Below, in pieces: positions 1-10,360 of a stretch of DNA of 64,000 bases. The notes beneath the pieces were generated by a model. The model was not told the DNA's origin, did no database searches, and saw only the letters and a list, made by a program, of their open reading frames with translations. Source of the stretch: Psychrobacter immobilis (GTDB lineage Bacteria; Pseudomonadota; Gammaproteobacteria; Pseudomonadales; Moraxellaceae); NCBI RefSeq assembly GCF_904846235.1, contig NZ_CAJGZN010000001.1:62001-126000 (forward strand), read 5' to 3'. Each line of letters starts with the position of its first letter. Position 1 is the stretch's first letter. Position numbers and translations under genes: made by a program.

Positions 1-1
1 A

Positions 2-463
2 TACGCTACTACCTTAACCGCCGTTCATGATTTGTCACGTTTTGGGGCAGAGGTTATTCGTGCCTCGCCTCGTCAGGCGGACGTCATGATCGTTGCTGGT
101 ACTTGCTTCGTTAAAATGGCACCTGTCATCCAGCGCCTATATGAGCAAATGCTTGAGCCAAAATGGGTTATCTCTATGGGTGCCTGTGCCAACTCGGGCG
201 GCATGTATGATATTTATTCTGTCGTACAAGGTGTCGATAAGATTATCCCTGTTGATGTGTATGTGCCAGGTTGTCCGCCGCGTCCAGAAGCGCTTATTCA
301 GGGTTTGATGTTGTTACAAGAATCTATTACTAAAGAGCGTCGTCCGCTGGGTATCCATGTCAATGAGCAGGGTATCTATCAGCCGCAAATGACGCCTGAG
401 CGTGACCGCAAGCAGGCAGATCGTATCGCTGTCAAAAACTTGCGCAGCCCAGACAGTATTTAA
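2..463 (+). CDS. nuoB: NADH-quinone oxidoreductase subunit B, 3' part (5' end outside window)
   Basis: NuoB is the peripheral-arm subunit of complex I that carries cluster N2, the last iron-sulfur centre before quinone. The reading frame is open from base 2, so the gene enters from the left; the TTG at 32 is internal and not a start. Visible signatures are the GACA segment and the [11 protein letters not shown] segment, which hold two of the N2 cysteine ligands. The adjacent cysteine pair that supplies the other ligands would lie upstream and is not seen. About 154 residues remain of a usual 160-220. The next gene in the complex, nuoCD, starts 152 bp downstream after an unusual repeat spacer. 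Confidence 0.95.
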   Translation, partial: YATTLTAVHDLSRFGAEVIRASPRQADVMIVAGTCFVKMAPVIQRLYEQMLEPKWVISMGACANSGGMYDIYSVVQGVDKIIPVDVYVPGCPPRPEALIQGLMLLQESITKERRPLGIHVNEQGIYQPQMTPERDRKQADRIAVKNLRSPDSI

Positions 464-517
464 GTTTCAAACAGCATTTAGACTTATAGCAACAGTTTCA
501 ATATTTTATGCGCTTAT

Positions 518-597
518 CATAGTTCGGTTATGATTAACATAGCTCAGTTATGGTTGACATAGTTCGGTTATGACTAACATAGTTCAGTTATGATTAA
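518..597 (+). repeat. Four tandem copies of a 20-bp unit in the nuoB-nuoCD spacer
   Basis: Units start at 518, 538, 558 and 578 and follow the pattern CATAGYTCRGTTATGRYTRA with no bases between them. Copies 1 and 4 differ at one position. The array ends a few bases before the AGGA ribosome-binding region of nuoCD. The unit is not a multiple of three and contains stop codons, so it is not coding. A regulatory or mRNA-structure role is possible but not shown. Confidence 0.9.
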
Positions 598-615
598 TGA
601 AGGAATACATCATTC

Positions 616-2391
616 ATGGTCACGGTAGTCGAAAACATAGATCCTAAGATCAAGCCCGTCCCAGCAGTCATCACAGAGCTGGAGCAAAAGTATGCTGGTA
701 AATTTGTCGTGCAGCAGACTGTGGATGAGATTCCAACGGTTTGGGTGGCGCGTGCTGATTTATTAGATATTCTTTTATTCTTGCGCAAACTGCCTAAACC
801 TTACGTCATGCTATTTGACTTGTCAGCGATAGATGAGCGTTTACGCCAGCATCGCGCGGGTTTACCTGACAGTGACTTTACGGTGTTTTATCACTTGATG
901 TCGCTTGAGCGCAATAGTGATGTACGTATCAAGGTCGCGCTGAGCGAAGACGATGTCAATGTACCGAGCGCCACCAATATTTGGCCAAACGCCAACTGGT
1001 ATGAGCGTGAAGTATGGGACATGTTCGGTATTGTCTTTACGGGCCATCCGCATTTGACCCGTATTTTATTACCAAAATACTGGGAAGGACATCCACTGCG
1101 TAAAGAATATCATGCACGCGCGACGGAATTTACCCCGTACTTCTTGAATACCGCCAAGCAACAATACGAGCAAGAAAACCTACGTTTTGTCCCAGAAGAG
1201 TGGGGCATGAAGCGTTCAGGTCGTGATGAAGACTTTATGTTCTTGAACATCGGTCCTAACCATCCCTCTGCTCACGGTGCATTCCGTTTGGTACTACAGC
1301 TCGATGGCGAAGAAGTTGTCGATTGTATTCCTGATATCGGCTATCACCATCGCGGTGCAGAAAAAATGGCTGAGCGTCAAACATGGCACTCATTTATTCC
1401 TTATACCGACCGTATCGATTATCTTGGCGGTGTGATGAATGAACTGCCGTACATCATGTCGGTCGAAAAGCTGGCTGGAATCACCATTCCACCACGTGCT
1501 GAAACCATCCGCGTGATGATGAGTGAGTTCTTCCGTATTACCAATAACTTACTATTCGTCGGTACGTTCATTCAGGATGCGGGCGGTATGACCCCTGTAT
1601 TCTATATGTTTACCGATCGCCAAAAAGCCTATGACGTCATCGAAGCCGTGACTGGCTATCGTATGCATCCAGCTTGGTTCCGTATCGGCGGTACTGCTGC
1701 TGATCTGCCACGTGGCTGGCAGCGTTTGGTTCGTGAGTTCTTAGATTGGATGCCAAAACGCTTGGACGAATATGTCAAAGCGGCATTGCAAAACAGCGTG
1801 CTCAAAGGCCGTACCCAAGGGGTTGCTCAATATAATGCCAAGCAAGCACTTGCTTGGGGCGTCACGGGTGCAGGTCTGCGTGCGACAGGCGTTGACTTTG
1901 ATCTGCGTAAAGCGCGTCCATACATGGGCTATGAGAATTACGATTTTGAAGTGCCAGTTGGTTACAACGGTGATGCTTATGATCGTTGTATGGTAAAAGT
2001 CGAAGAGATGCGTCAGTCATTGCGTATCATCCGCCAGTGCATGGACAATATGCCACAAGGCCCTTACAAAGCGGACCATCCTCTAGCAGTACCACCGCCG
2101 AAAGACCGTACCTTAAACGATATTGAAACTTTGATTAATCACTTTATCTCAGTATCTTGGGGTCCTGTGATGCCAGCGGGCGAGTGTACGACGATTGTAG
2201 AAGCGACCAAAGGTTTGAACAGCTATTACATCACTTCAGATAAGGCGACGATGAGCTATCGTACCCGTATCCGTACGCCGACATTTGCGCATTTGCAGCA
2301 GATGCCATCGGTGATTAATGGCTCGCTCGTCTCTGATGCCATTATGTATCTGGCATCGATTGATATTGTGATGGCGGATTGTGATCGTTAA
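616..2391 (+). CDS. nuoCD: NADH-quinone oxidoreductase subunit C/D, fused
   Basis: This is the fused NuoC-NuoD protein of the peripheral arm of complex I. Residues about 1-190 are NuoC, with the typical [11 protein letters not shown] segment near residue 130. From about residue 200 the protein is NuoD, the 49-kDa homologue derived from [NiFe]-hydrogenase large subunits, with the [15 protein letters not shown] start and a GYHHRGAEK segment near the quinone site. The C-terminal MADCDR ending is typical of NuoD. At 591 residues it matches the E. coli fusion (about 600). The ATG at 616 has an AGGA about 11 bases upstream, just after the 20-bp repeat array. Fusion of C and D is known from Gammaproteobacteria. 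Confidence 0.97.
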   Translation: MVTVVENIDPKIKPVPAVITELEQKYAGKFVVQQTVDEIPTVWVARADLLDILLFLRKLPKPYVMLFDLSAIDERLRQHRAGLPDSDFTVFYHLMSLERNSDVRIKVALSEDDVNVPSATNIWPNANWYEREVWDMFGIVFTGHPHLTRILLPKYWEGHPLRKEYHARATEFTPYFLNTAKQQYEQENLRFVPEEWGMKRSGRDEDFMFLNIGPNHPSAHGAFRLVLQLDGEEVVDCIPDIGYHHRGAEKMAERQTWHSFIPYTDRIDYLGGVMNELPYIMSVEKLAGITIPPRAETIRVMMSEFFRITNNLLFVGTFIQDAGGMTPVFYMFTDRQKAYDVIEAVTGYRMHPAWFRIGGTAADLPRGWQRLVREFLDWMPKRLDEYVKAALQNSVLKGRTQGVAQYNAKQALAWGVTGAGLRATGVDFDLRKARPYMGYENYDFEVPVGYNGDAYDRCMVKVEEMRQSLRIIRQCMDNMPQGPYKADHPLAVPPPKDRTLNDIETLINHFISVSWGPVMPAGECTTIVEATKGLNSYYITSDKATMSYRTRIRTPTFAHLQQMPSVINGSLVSDAIMYLASIDIVMADCDR

Positions 2392-2514
2392 AGCCGCTGC
2401 TTCAAAAGTATTTGTTCATCAATATATTATTGCCTGATGGCACACCAAAATGCTGTTACTCGTCAATATACCCACAGTTTTAATCAGACTAATATTGGCT
2501 TGTGATAGAGCAGG

Positions 2515-3048
2515 ATGAGTGAGGAAAGACAGAAGATTATGAAAATTGTTTCCGACAAAATGCCAAAAGTAGATGTGGAAAGCATTCTCACCAGTGATGA
2601 AATCGCTGCCATTCATGAGTTTATGCACCATTACCCACAGGCGCGTGCCGCCTCGCTAGATGCACTAAAAATCGTGCAAAAGCGTAACGGCTGGGTTGAT
2701 GATGCGCAAGCAAATGCCATTGCCAACATTCTAGATATCCCGATGTCAGATATGGATGGGGTTGCGACTTTCTTTAACCGTATTTATCGCCAACCTGTCG
2801 GTCGCCATGTGATTCTCATATGTGACTCCGTGGCTTGTTATTTGACAGGTTATGAGGCGCTGTCAGCTGAGATTAGATCACAGCTAGGCATTGAGTACGG
2901 TCAAACCACTGCTGATGGACGTTTTACCCTATTGCCAATTTGCTGCTTGGGCAACTGTGATAAGGGACCAGCGGTACTGATTGATGAAGACACTTACGGC
3001 CCTGTCCAGCCATCTGAGGTCGCGCAATTATTGGAGCTATACGCATGA
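2515..3048 (+). CDS. nuoE: NADH-quinone oxidoreductase subunit E
   Basis: NuoE is the 24-kDa-type subunit that holds the [2Fe-2S] cluster N1a beside the flavin subunit NuoF. The four expected cysteines are visible in the CDSVAC and CCLGNC segments near residues 102-107 and 142-147. Length (177 residues) is close to the family norm of about 165-175. A second possible start is the methionine at residue 9; neither start has a clear ribosome-binding site. The stop codon overlaps the nuoF start as ATGA, which suggests translational coupling. The 123-bp gap after nuoCD holds nothing recognised. Confidence 0.96.
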   Translation: MSEERQKIMKIVSDKMPKVDVESILTSDEIAAIHEFMHHYPQARAASLDALKIVQKRNGWVDDAQANAIANILDIPMSDMDGVATFFNRIYRQPVGRHVILICDSVACYLTGYEALSAEIRSQLGIEYGQTTADGRFTLLPICCLGNCDKGPAVLIDEDTYGPVQPSEVAQLLELYA

Positions 3049-4469
3049 GTTTAACGATTTCAGAGCAAATTGCTCGTCGCGGTCAAGGCCAAGCGCCAAG
3101 CCAGCTAAATGCACAGCGTGTTCCAATTTACGGTGATAAAGCGACAGCCACTAGTGAAACCAAGCCATTGACGTGGCGTCTAGCGCATCATGATGCGGTG
3201 CTTGATTTAGCCACTTATGAGTCTCTAAAAGGCTTTACGGGTCTAAAAGAAGCGCTATCTAAGTCGCCTAAAGACGTCGGCAATATGATTAAAGCGGCCA
3301 ATGTCCGAGGTCGCGGCGGTGCAGGTTTTAATGCTGGTCTTAAATGGTCGTTTATGTCGCCACCGGATGGTTTGCCGCGCTATCTCATCTGTAATGCTGA
3401 TGAAATGGAGCCGGGCACATTCAAAGACCGTTTGCTCATGGAGCGTCTACCGTTTCAGCTGATCGAAGGTATGCTCATTACTGCTCATGCGATTGGCGCC
3501 ACTGACGGTTATATCTTTATCCGTGGTGAGTATATCTTGGCCGCTGAACGTTTGGTCGCTGCTATCGAAGAGTGCTTGGCCAATAATCTCATGGGCGATA
3601 ATATTTTAGGCTCAGATTTTAGTTTTAATCTGCATGTGCATACGGGCGCTGGACGTTATATCTGCGGTGAAGAAACAGCGTTAATTAACTGTCTAGAAGG
3701 TCGCCGTGCTAACCCACGTACTAAGCCGCCGTTTCCGCAAATCTCTGGTGCCTGGGGTCGTCCAACCGTTGTCAATAACGTTGAAACTCTGTGTAATATG
3801 CCAGCGATTTTGAATCATGGCGTTGAATGGTATCAGTCGTTATCTGAAATCAAAGGCAAAAGTAAAACGCCAGGCACCAAACTATTTGGCTGCTCAGGAT
3901 TGGTCAATGATCCTGGTCTTTGGGAGTTACCGTTTGGCTATACGGCACGCGAAATCATTGAAGATTTAGCGGGTGGTATGAAAGATGGTAAAACACTGAA
4001 AGCTTGGCTACCGGGCGGCGCCTCGACTGACTTTTTGACCGCAGAACATTTGGATGTGGTGGTGGATTTTGACACCATTCAAAATGCGGGTAGCCGTATG
4101 GGTACTGGTCTGATTATGGTTGTTGATGAATCACAAGACATGGTGCCATTACTACGCAACCTTGAGATTTTCTTTCAGCGTGAGTCGTGCGGTTGGTGTA
4201 CACCATGCCGTGATGGTCTACCGTGGGGCGTGAAATTGCTTACCGCCATCAATGATGGTGAAGGGCAAGTGGGCGATGTAGAAAAACTAGAAGGCCTGAC
4301 GCGTGACTTATGGATTGGTAAAACATTCTGTGCGCATGCCCCAGGTGCAATGGAACCACTAATGAGTGCGATTAAATATTTCCGTCCAGAGTTTGATCAA
4401 AAAATCACGCAGGCGGTTGGTGTCGATGTTATTGATGCTGCAGCCAACCAACAGCCAGTAGTGAAATAA
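3045..4469 (+). CDS. nuoF: NADH-quinone oxidoreductase subunit F (NADH- and FMN-binding)
   Basis: NuoF binds NADH and FMN and holds [4Fe-4S] cluster N3, so it is where electrons enter complex I. The glycine-rich [13 protein letters not shown] segment near residue 87 and the [14 protein letters not shown] segment form the flavin and NADH sites. The cluster cysteines are in [12 protein letters not shown] near residue 383 and in the later [10 protein letters not shown]. At 474 residues it is slightly longer than E. coli NuoF (445), mainly through an N-terminal extension of about 30 residues. The start overlaps the nuoE stop by four bases. nuoG follows after 10 bp, with GGAGAG upstream of its ATG. 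Confidence 0.97.
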   Translation: MSLTISEQIARRGQGQAPSQLNAQRVPIYGDKATATSETKPLTWRLAHHDAVLDLATYESLKGFTGLKEALSKSPKDVGNMIKAANVRGRGGAGFNAGLKWSFMSPPDGLPRYLICNADEMEPGTFKDRLLMERLPFQLIEGMLITAHAIGATDGYIFIRGEYILAAERLVAAIEECLANNLMGDNILGSDFSFNLHVHTGAGRYICGEETALINCLEGRRANPRTKPPFPQISGAWGRPTVVNNVETLCNMPAILNHGVEWYQSLSEIKGKSKTPGTKLFGCSGLVNDPGLWELPFGYTAREIIEDLAGGMKDGKTLKAWLPGGASTDFLTAEHLDVVVDFDTIQNAGSRMGTGLIMVVDESQDMVPLLRNLEIFFQRESCGWCTPCRDGLPWGVKLLTAINDGEGQVGDVEKLEGLTRDLWIGKTFCAHAPGAMEPLMSAIKYFRPEFDQKITQAVGVDVIDAAANQQPVVK

Positions 4470-4479
4470 GGAGAGCGGC

Positions 4480-7400
4480 ATGGCAGTCATACATATTGAT
4501 GGAACCACTGTCGAAGTAGATAGCGCAGATAACTTGCTACAAGCCTGCTTATCACTTGGCATTGATGTGCCGTATTTTTGTTATCATCCAGCGCTTGGCT
4601 CAGTAGGCTCGTGCCGTCAGTGCGCGGTCAAACAATTCCAAAATAAAGAAGATATGGAAGCAGGTCGCGGTCGCCTTGTGATGTCTTGTATGGTCGCTCC
4701 TGGCGATGATATGTACATCTCGGTCACTGACGATGAAGCCAAAGCATTCCGCAAGTCGATGGTTGAGCTACTCATGACCAACCATCCACATGACTGTCCA
4801 ACCTGTGAAGAGGGCGGACATTGTCATTTGCAGGACATGACCTATATGTCAGGTCATAGCCGTCGTCGCTATCGCTTTACCAAACGCACGCATCATAACC
4901 AAGAGCTTGGTCCATTCATCGCGCATGAGATGAACCGTTGTATCGCTTGCTATCGCTGTGTACGTTTTTATAAAGACTATGCGGGCGGCGAAGATTTGGG
5001 TGTTTATGGCTCAAACAATCGTGTTTACTTTGGCCGTGATAAAGATGGTCAGTTTGAAAGCGAATTTTCAGGTAACTTAACCGAAGTCTGCCCAACAGGT
5101 GTGTTTACTGATAAAACCCACTCTGAGCGCTACAACCGTAAATGGGACATGCAGTATGCGCCAAGCATCTGTCATGGTTGCTCAGCTGGTTGTAATATCT
5201 CACCGGGCGAGCGTTATGGTGAATTGCGCCGTATCGAAAACCGCTATAACGGCGAAGTAAACCGCTATTTCTTATGTGACCGTGGCCGCTTTGGTTATGG
5301 CTATGTCAATCGTGATGATCGTCCAACCCAAGCGCTTGAACGTATCAATGATAAGCATGTCAAAATCAATATTGACTATGCATTAGATGAAACCATCAAA
5401 CGTATCAAAGATAAAAAAGTCATCGGGATTGGCTCACCGCGTGCCAGTTTAGAGACTAACTTTGCGCTAAAAAATCTCGTTGGGTTTGATAACTTTTCAA
5501 CAGGTCTGAATCACCAGCAGCAAGCACTGGTCAATAAATGCATCGAAGTGCTTAGCACGGAAGGCATTTATAACCCTAGCATGACCGATATCGAAACGCA
5601 TGATGCAGTGCTCGTATTAGGTGAAGACATCACGCAAACTTCATCACGTGTCGCGTTGTCAGTACGTCAAGCGGCAAAAAATGAAGGCTTGAAAATGGCG
5701 GCGGCGCTGCAAACGCAGCCGTGGCTTGCTGAACCAGTTAAGCGTATCGCTCAAGATGCGCTAAGCCCAGTCTATGTCATTGATGTGACGCAGACCAAGC
5801 TAGAAGATATCAGTAAAGTGAGCGTAGTGGCGACCCCTGAAGACATCACTAAACTTGGCTTTAAAGTCGCTGATGAGATTGCTAGTTTTGCTGATGATTT
5901 AGCAGAAATCGCAGATCCACAAGCAGTTGAACAAAATGCTGATGCCAGTACTGAGACTGATGGTATGCAAGCATTGGCTCAGCAAATCGCTTATGACTTG
6001 ATTCAAGCCGATAAGCCACTGGTTATCTCGGGTAGTAGCTTGTCGTCTACCGCATTGATAGAAGCAGCGGCGCAGATTACTCAAGCATTGACGCAAAAAC
6101 GCTCGGCTATTAGAGCGACTGAGCAGCAGCAAGTTGAAGCGCATAATGCCAAAGTAAAAGCTCAATCGCAGTCTGCTAATGACCAGCCTGAAGAAGACCA
6201 AGATTTATCTGCTAAGCCAAACAAACCTGAAACGGGCGTAAGTATAGAAGCGCAAGATGATGTAGAACGCGCTCCTGCCGAACCGCTCGAACTAAAAGAA
6301 GTAAACAATAAGTATCAGGCACAAGCAGGTATCTACTTAACGGTTACCGATGCCAATAGCATGGGTGTTTGCATGCTCGGCGGACAGTCAGTTGAAGAGT
6401 TATTAGCGACTGATTTCGATGTGATTATCGTCGCTGAAAATCAGCTGACTGATGCCATCGATGCCAATAAATTGACGCAGCTATTGACTGATAAAACGGT
6501 CATTGCGTTAGATCATCAGCTCCTTGATTGGCATAAAGACGTCGATATCGTATTGCCAGCGGCGAGCTTTGCAGAAGCGGATGGTACATTGATATCAGCT
6601 GAAGGCCGTGCACAGCGTTTCTTCCAAGTTTACGATAACGAATACTACCATCCGATGAGCAGTATTAAAGAAGGCTGGCGCTGGATACATGCTGTGCATA
6701 GCAGCATCGAAGGTCGTGATGTCGACTGGACGCAGTTGGATGATGTGATCAATGCATTGATTGCCACCCATCCTAAACTTGCGGGTATCAAAGGCGCTGC
6801 GCCTGATGCTGATTACCGTATAACGGGTCTTAAAATTGCTCGTCAGCCGCGTCGTTATTCAGGTCGTACCGCTATGCGTGCCCCGATATCCGTCCATGAG
6901 CCGATGCAACCAAAAGATTTAGACACCGGTTTAACTTTCTCAATGGAAGGTTATAGCGGTAAAGAAACGCCAAGCTCGATGATTCCTTTTGCCAATGCGG
7001 CAGGTTGGAACTCACCGCAAGCGTGGAACAAATACCAAGACAAAGTTGGTGGCCATCTGAAAAATGGCGATCCAGGTGTACGTTTGTTCGATCAGCTAGC
7101 ACGCCTAGCCACTCGTCAATATGTGGCGCCAGAAGCGATGTCTTCGAATACAACTGACTTGCAGCAAGGCCAAGCGAAACTGGTACCAATTCATAATATC
7201 TATGCCAGCTCAATGATGGCATCACGTAGCCCAATCGTCGCAGAGCAACTACCCGTTGCAGCATGGCGTATCGGTATAGACGATGCCAAAGACTGGAATA
7301 TCGCTGCTGGTGATTACTTGGCGATTGAAATCGATAAGCAACAAATTACCTTGCCAGTACAGCTGGTCGGTTATTTGGCAGAAGGCTGTATCGGTTACCC

Positions 7401-7557
7401 CGTTGGGCAGGTGAGTATCATTCACCCATCAATGCCAGCATCGGTACGTAAAGTGGATGCACCAGTAACGATGATGGGTAGCATGGCTAACGATATGATT
7501 AATGATAATGACACAGCGCAAATAAACGCAGCGCCGATCACCACACAGGAGGTGTAA
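4480..7557 (+). CDS. nuoG: NADH-quinone oxidoreductase subunit G, unusually long
   Basis: NuoG is the large iron-sulfur subunit of the NADH module. The N-terminal 220 residues carry a ferredoxin-like [2Fe-2S] site (CRQC, later CMVAPG), the histidine-containing [14 protein letters not shown] site and the CIACYRC...CPTGVF site. A CHGCSAGC segment with a distal cysteine near residue 267 matches the extra cluster N7, found in only some bacteria. The rest is the inactive molybdopterin-oxidoreductase-like domain. The protein is 1025 residues against about 910 in E. coli. Part of the excess is a low-complexity, Gln/Glu/Ala-rich stretch at residues about 538-603. nuoH begins one base after the stop, preceded by AGGAGG. 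Confidence 0.96.
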   Translation: MAVIHIDGTTVEVDSADNLLQACLSLGIDVPYFCYHPALGSVGSCRQCAVKQFQNKEDMEAGRGRLVMSCMVAPGDDMYISVTDDEAKAFRKSMVELLMTNHPHDCPTCEEGGHCHLQDMTYMSGHSRRRYRFTKRTHHNQELGPFIAHEMNRCIACYRCVRFYKDYAGGEDLGVYGSNNRVYFGRDKDGQFESEFSGNLTEVCPTGVFTDKTHSERYNRKWDMQYAPSICHGCSAGCNISPGERYGELRRIENRYNGEVNRYFLCDRGRFGYGYVNRDDRPTQALERINDKHVKINIDYALDETIKRIKDKKVIGIGSPRASLETNFALKNLVGFDNFSTGLNHQQQALVNKCIEVLSTEGIYNPSMTDIETHDAVLVLGEDITQTSSRVALSVRQAAKNEGLKMAAALQTQPWLAEPVKRIAQDALSPVYVIDVTQTKLEDISKVSVVATPEDITKLGFKVADEIASFADDLAEIADPQAVEQNADASTETDGMQALAQQIAYDLIQADKPLVISGSSLSSTALIEAAAQITQALTQKRSAIRATEQQQVEAHNAKVKAQSQSANDQPEEDQDLSAKPNKPETGVSIEAQDDVERAPAEPLELKEVNNKYQAQAGIYLTVTDANSMGVCMLGGQSVEELLATDFDVIIVAENQLTDAIDANKLTQLLTDKTVIALDHQLLDWHKDVDIVLPAASFAEADGTLISAEGRAQRFFQVYDNEYYHPMSSIKEGWRWIHAVHSSIEGRDVDWTQLDDVINALIATHPKLAGIKGAAPDADYRITGLKIARQPRRYSGRTAMRAPISVHEPMQPKDLDTGLTFSMEGYSGKETPSSMIPFANAAGWNSPQAWNKYQDKVGGHLKNGDPGVRLFDQLARLATRQYVAPEAMSSNTTDLQQGQAKLVPIHNIYASSMMASRSPIVAEQLPVAAWRIGIDDAKDWNIAAGDYLAIEIDKQQITLPVQLVGYLAEGCIGYPVGQVSIIHPSMPASVRKVDAPVTMMGSMANDMINDNDTAQINAAPITTQEV

Positions 7558-7558
7558 T

Positions 7559-8602
7559 ATGCAAGTTACCCGTATTATCCCTGATGTGCCAAGCTTTTTG
7601 GCCAATAGCATGAGCTTTGATACTTGGTCTATTCTGTTTTTGGTGGGTCAATCACTAGTTATCTTTTTGGTCGTGGTATTGGTTGCCGCGATGATGATTA
7701 TCTATGAGCGCCGTATGTTGGCCTTATGGCAAGATCGTTATGGTCCAAACCGTGTTGGGCCTTTTGGTTCGTTGCAGTTAGTCGCCGATATGCTAAAAAT
7801 CTTTTTTAAAGAAGATTGGACACCAAACTTTACCGATAAGTTTATGTTCACCTTGGCACCTGCGGTCGCCATGTTTACTGCCTTGGCCTCATTTGCCATT
7901 ATTCCTATCTCGCCAACGCTTGGCGTGGTTGATTGGGATATTGGTATTTTGTTTTTCTTTGCCATGGCTGGTATTGCTGTTTATGCCGTGATGTTCGGTG
8001 GTTGGGCCTCTGCTAACAAATTCTCGTTACTTGGTGGTTTGCGTTCAGCAGCACAGACAATCAGTTACGAAGTGTTTTTGGGTTTGTCGTTGATGGGCGT
8101 TGTTGCGCTAACAGGTTCATTTAACCTACGTGCCATTGTCGAAGCGCAAGCAGACGGCTGGTATATCATCCCGCAGTTCTTTGGCTTTTTAACATTTGTG
8201 GTGGCTGGTGTTGCCGTTACGCATAGACATCCATTTGACCAACCAGAAGCAGAGCAAGAACTGGCTGAAGGTTATCATGTTGAATATTCTGGCATGAAGT
8301 TTGGTATGTTCTTTATTGGTGAGTATGTCAACGTTGTCTTGATTTCTGCCTTGATGACTTGCTTGTTCTTTGGCGGTTGGCTTGCGCCGTTCAATTTAGA
8401 TATTCCATTTATTCCACCAGCTTTTTGGTTCATGATTAAAACGCTATTCTTTATGACCATGTTTGTTTTGGCTCGAGGCTCACTCATGCGTCCGCGTTAT
8501 GATCAGGTGATGAACTTTGGCTGGAAAGTATGTCTGCCCGTAACCTTGATCAATCTGTTGGTTACTGCTGCGGTCATTTTGATCTTTTCTCCAACGTTAT
8601 AG
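7559..8602 (+). CDS. nuoH: NADH-quinone oxidoreductase subunit H
   Basis: NuoH is the membrane subunit that links the peripheral arm to the proton-pumping arm and forms much of the quinone chamber. It is a multi-spanning hydrophobic protein of 347 residues (family about 325-345). Typical segments are [11 protein letters not shown] near residue 60, [12 protein letters not shown] near 223 and [15 protein letters not shown] near 241, with the conserved acidic residues of the quinone-entry loops. The AGGAGG sequence at 7547-7552 fixes the start at 7559. A 58-bp gap separates it from nuoI. Confidence 0.97.
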   Translation: MQVTRIIPDVPSFLANSMSFDTWSILFLVGQSLVIFLVVVLVAAMMIIYERRMLALWQDRYGPNRVGPFGSLQLVADMLKIFFKEDWTPNFTDKFMFTLAPAVAMFTALASFAIIPISPTLGVVDWDIGILFFFAMAGIAVYAVMFGGWASANKFSLLGGLRSAAQTISYEVFLGLSLMGVVALTGSFNLRAIVEAQADGWYIIPQFFGFLTFVVAGVAVTHRHPFDQPEAEQELAEGYHVEYSGMKFGMFFIGEYVNVVLISALMTCLFFGGWLAPFNLDIPFIPPAFWFMIKTLFFMTMFVLARGSLMRPRYDQVMNFGWKVCLPVTLINLLVTAAVILIFSPTL

Positions 8603-8660
8603 TCATTACTAGTAGCCATCACTGATGAACTAGGGTAAAGCTGATAAGGATAATAATCCC

Positions 8661-9209
8661 ATGTTTACTACCATAAAAAAGACCGTCATTGGTATATTTA
8701 CCATTGTCCGCAGCATGTGGATGGTCAATAGTCATGCGCTCAGACCGCGTGATACCATCCTTTATCCTGAAGAGCCGGTACCTGTACCGCCGCGTTTTCG
8801 TGGACGTATTGTCCTAACGCGTGATCCTGATGGAGACGAGCGCTGTGTCGCTTGTAACTTGTGTGCGGTGGCATGTCCGGTAGGGTGTATCTCATTACAA
8901 AAAGCCGAGCGTGAAGATGGACGCTGGTATCCAGAGTTTTTCCGTATCAATTTTTCACGCTGTATCTTTTGTGGATTGTGTGAAGAAGCCTGTCCAACGA
9001 CAGCGATTCAAATGACCCCAGATTTTGAACTGGGTGAATATAAGCGCCAAGATTTGGTCTATGAAAAAGAGCATTTGCTCATTTCAGGACCTGGTAAATA
9101 TCCTGATTATAACTATTATCGTGTGACAGGTATGGCGGTAGCAGATAAACCAAAAGGCGCAGCACAAAATGAGTCTGCACCGATTGATCTAAGGAGCTTG
9201 CTACCATGA
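8661..9209 (+). CDS. nuoI: NADH-quinone oxidoreductase subunit I, two [4Fe-4S] clusters
   Basis: NuoI is the ferredoxin-like subunit carrying clusters N6a and N6b, which pass electrons toward NuoB. Both CxxCxxCxxxCP motifs are intact: [12 protein letters not shown] and [12 protein letters not shown], about 40 residues apart. The 182-residue length matches E. coli NuoI (180). The ATG at 8661 is preceded by AAGGATAATAATCCC. The stop codon overlaps the nuoJ start. Confidence 0.97.
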   Translation: MFTTIKKTVIGIFTIVRSMWMVNSHALRPRDTILYPEEPVPVPPRFRGRIVLTRDPDGDERCVACNLCAVACPVGCISLQKAEREDGRWYPEFFRINFSRCIFCGLCEEACPTTAIQMTPDFELGEYKRQDLVYEKEHLLISGPGKYPDYNYYRVTGMAVADKPKGAAQNESAPIDLRSLLP

Positions 9210-9949
9210 TGAATATTTTGAACCATCCTGAATTGGCTGGGTTTTATTCACTTGCAGCAGTGGCGATATTTGCCAGTCTGCGCGTAGTGACTCAGGCCAA
9301 TCCAGTGCATGCTATCTTATCGATGATTGTGTCGTTGTTAGCAATCGCTGGGATATTTTTTGTATTAGGTGCGCCGTTTGCGGGTGCGTTAGAAATCGTT
9401 GTCTATGCCGGTGCCATTATGGTGCTATTTGTCTTTGTGATTATGATGCTCAACTTGGGCATGAGCAATGACGAGCGCGAAGAGCGTTGGCTCGATGCCG
9501 GCACTTGGGCGATACCGACAGGATTGACGATAATCATTGCCGTTGTGCTCTATGCGATGATTGGTCTCAATCACGATGAAGCGGTCATGATGGGTGGCAC
9601 GACTATCTCTGCCAAAGCAGTCGGTACGGTGTTATTTACTAAATACATTATGCTGGTTGAAGTAGCAGCATTGCTATTATTGGCAGCCTTGGTCGCCGCT
9701 TATCATTTAGGTAAAGAGACAGTCGACGATGAGGTCATCGGTAATGATAGCCAAAACTTCAAGCCAAGCGTAGGCAGTATCAAACAATACGACAATGATA
9801 GTACGCTTACACAGCATGACGGCGTAGAAATGGCTAAGCCTTACGAATATAAAGATGTTGACCCGCATGACTATGTAGGTATGAAGGTAGGCATGAAAGC
9901 AGGTAGTCAAGTAGGTGCGAATAAAGTTACGCGCAAGGAGTCAGACTAA
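9206..9949 (+). CDS. nuoJ: NADH-quinone oxidoreductase subunit J with a hydrophilic C-terminal tail
   Basis: NuoJ is a small membrane subunit of complex I that helps couple quinone chemistry to proton transfer. Five hydrophobic segments lie within the first 170 residues, and the [17 protein letters not shown] segment is characteristic. E. coli NuoJ has 184 residues; this one has 247, because a polar tail rich in Asp, Lys, Gly and Met follows the last membrane span from about residue 172. The ATG overlaps the end of nuoI, and the stop overlaps the nuoK start as TAATG. Confidence 0.95.
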   Translation: MMNILNHPELAGFYSLAAVAIFASLRVVTQANPVHAILSMIVSLLAIAGIFFVLGAPFAGALEIVVYAGAIMVLFVFVIMMLNLGMSNDEREERWLDAGTWAIPTGLTIIIAVVLYAMIGLNHDEAVMMGGTTISAKAVGTVLFTKYIMLVEVAALLLLAALVAAYHLGKETVDDEVIGNDSQNFKPSVGSIKQYDNDSTLTQHDGVEMAKPYEYKDVDPHDYVGMKVGMKAGSQVGANKVTRKESD

Positions 9950-10356
9950 TGGTACTAGCAGCAAGCGTGGCACAAGATGTGTCAAACGTGCCGTTTGCCC
10001 ACGAGGTGGCAGGCTTAGTACAGCCAGTTGCTGAGGCGCAAAATGTACTGGGTATGATACCCATGAGCCATGGACTGATTTTGGCAGGTATTTTATTTGC
10101 CATCGGTCTGTGCGGCGTCATGGTACGACGTAACTTCCTATTTATGCTAATGAGTCTTGAGATCATGATGAATGCGGCAGCATTGGCATTTGTAGTGGCA
10201 GGTAGTCGCTGGGTCGATCCAGACGGACAGATTATGTTTATCTTTATTTTGACCTTGGCTGCGGCTGAAGCGTCAATTGGTCTGGCAATATTATTGCGTT
10301 TTTATCATCAGCGTGGGCATCTCGATGTCGATAGCGCCAATGAGATGAAAGGATGA
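9949..10356 (+). CDS. nuoK: NADH-quinone oxidoreductase subunit K with an N-terminal extension
   Basis: NuoK is a three-span membrane subunit of the proton-pumping arm, related to MrpC. The core matches E. coli NuoK from an MIP-HGLILA segment at residue 36 and includes the conserved membrane glutamate in [12 protein letters not shown]. The 102-residue family length would need the internal ATG at 10054, but no ribosome-binding site precedes it. The upstream ATG at 9949 has a strong AAGGAG at 9935-9940 and overlaps the nuoJ stop, so the longer form (135 residues, polar extension of about 35) is preferred. The extension is not membrane-like. Confidence 0.93.
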   Translation: MVLAASVAQDVSNVPFAHEVAGLVQPVAEAQNVLGMIPMSHGLILAGILFAIGLCGVMVRRNFLFMLMSLEIMMNAAALAFVVAGSRWVDPDGQIMFIFILTLAAAEASIGLAILLRFYHQRGHLDVDSANEMKG

Positions 10357-10360
10357 TGTC

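Noticed and set aside
518-597. Possible CRISPR array
   Set aside because: The 20-bp units are contiguous with no spacers between them, and no cas gene is in the window.
6872-7264. 130-codon open frame on the minus strand opposite nuoG
   Set aside because: It is antisense to a well-conserved coding region, has no ribosome-binding site and no recognisable product.
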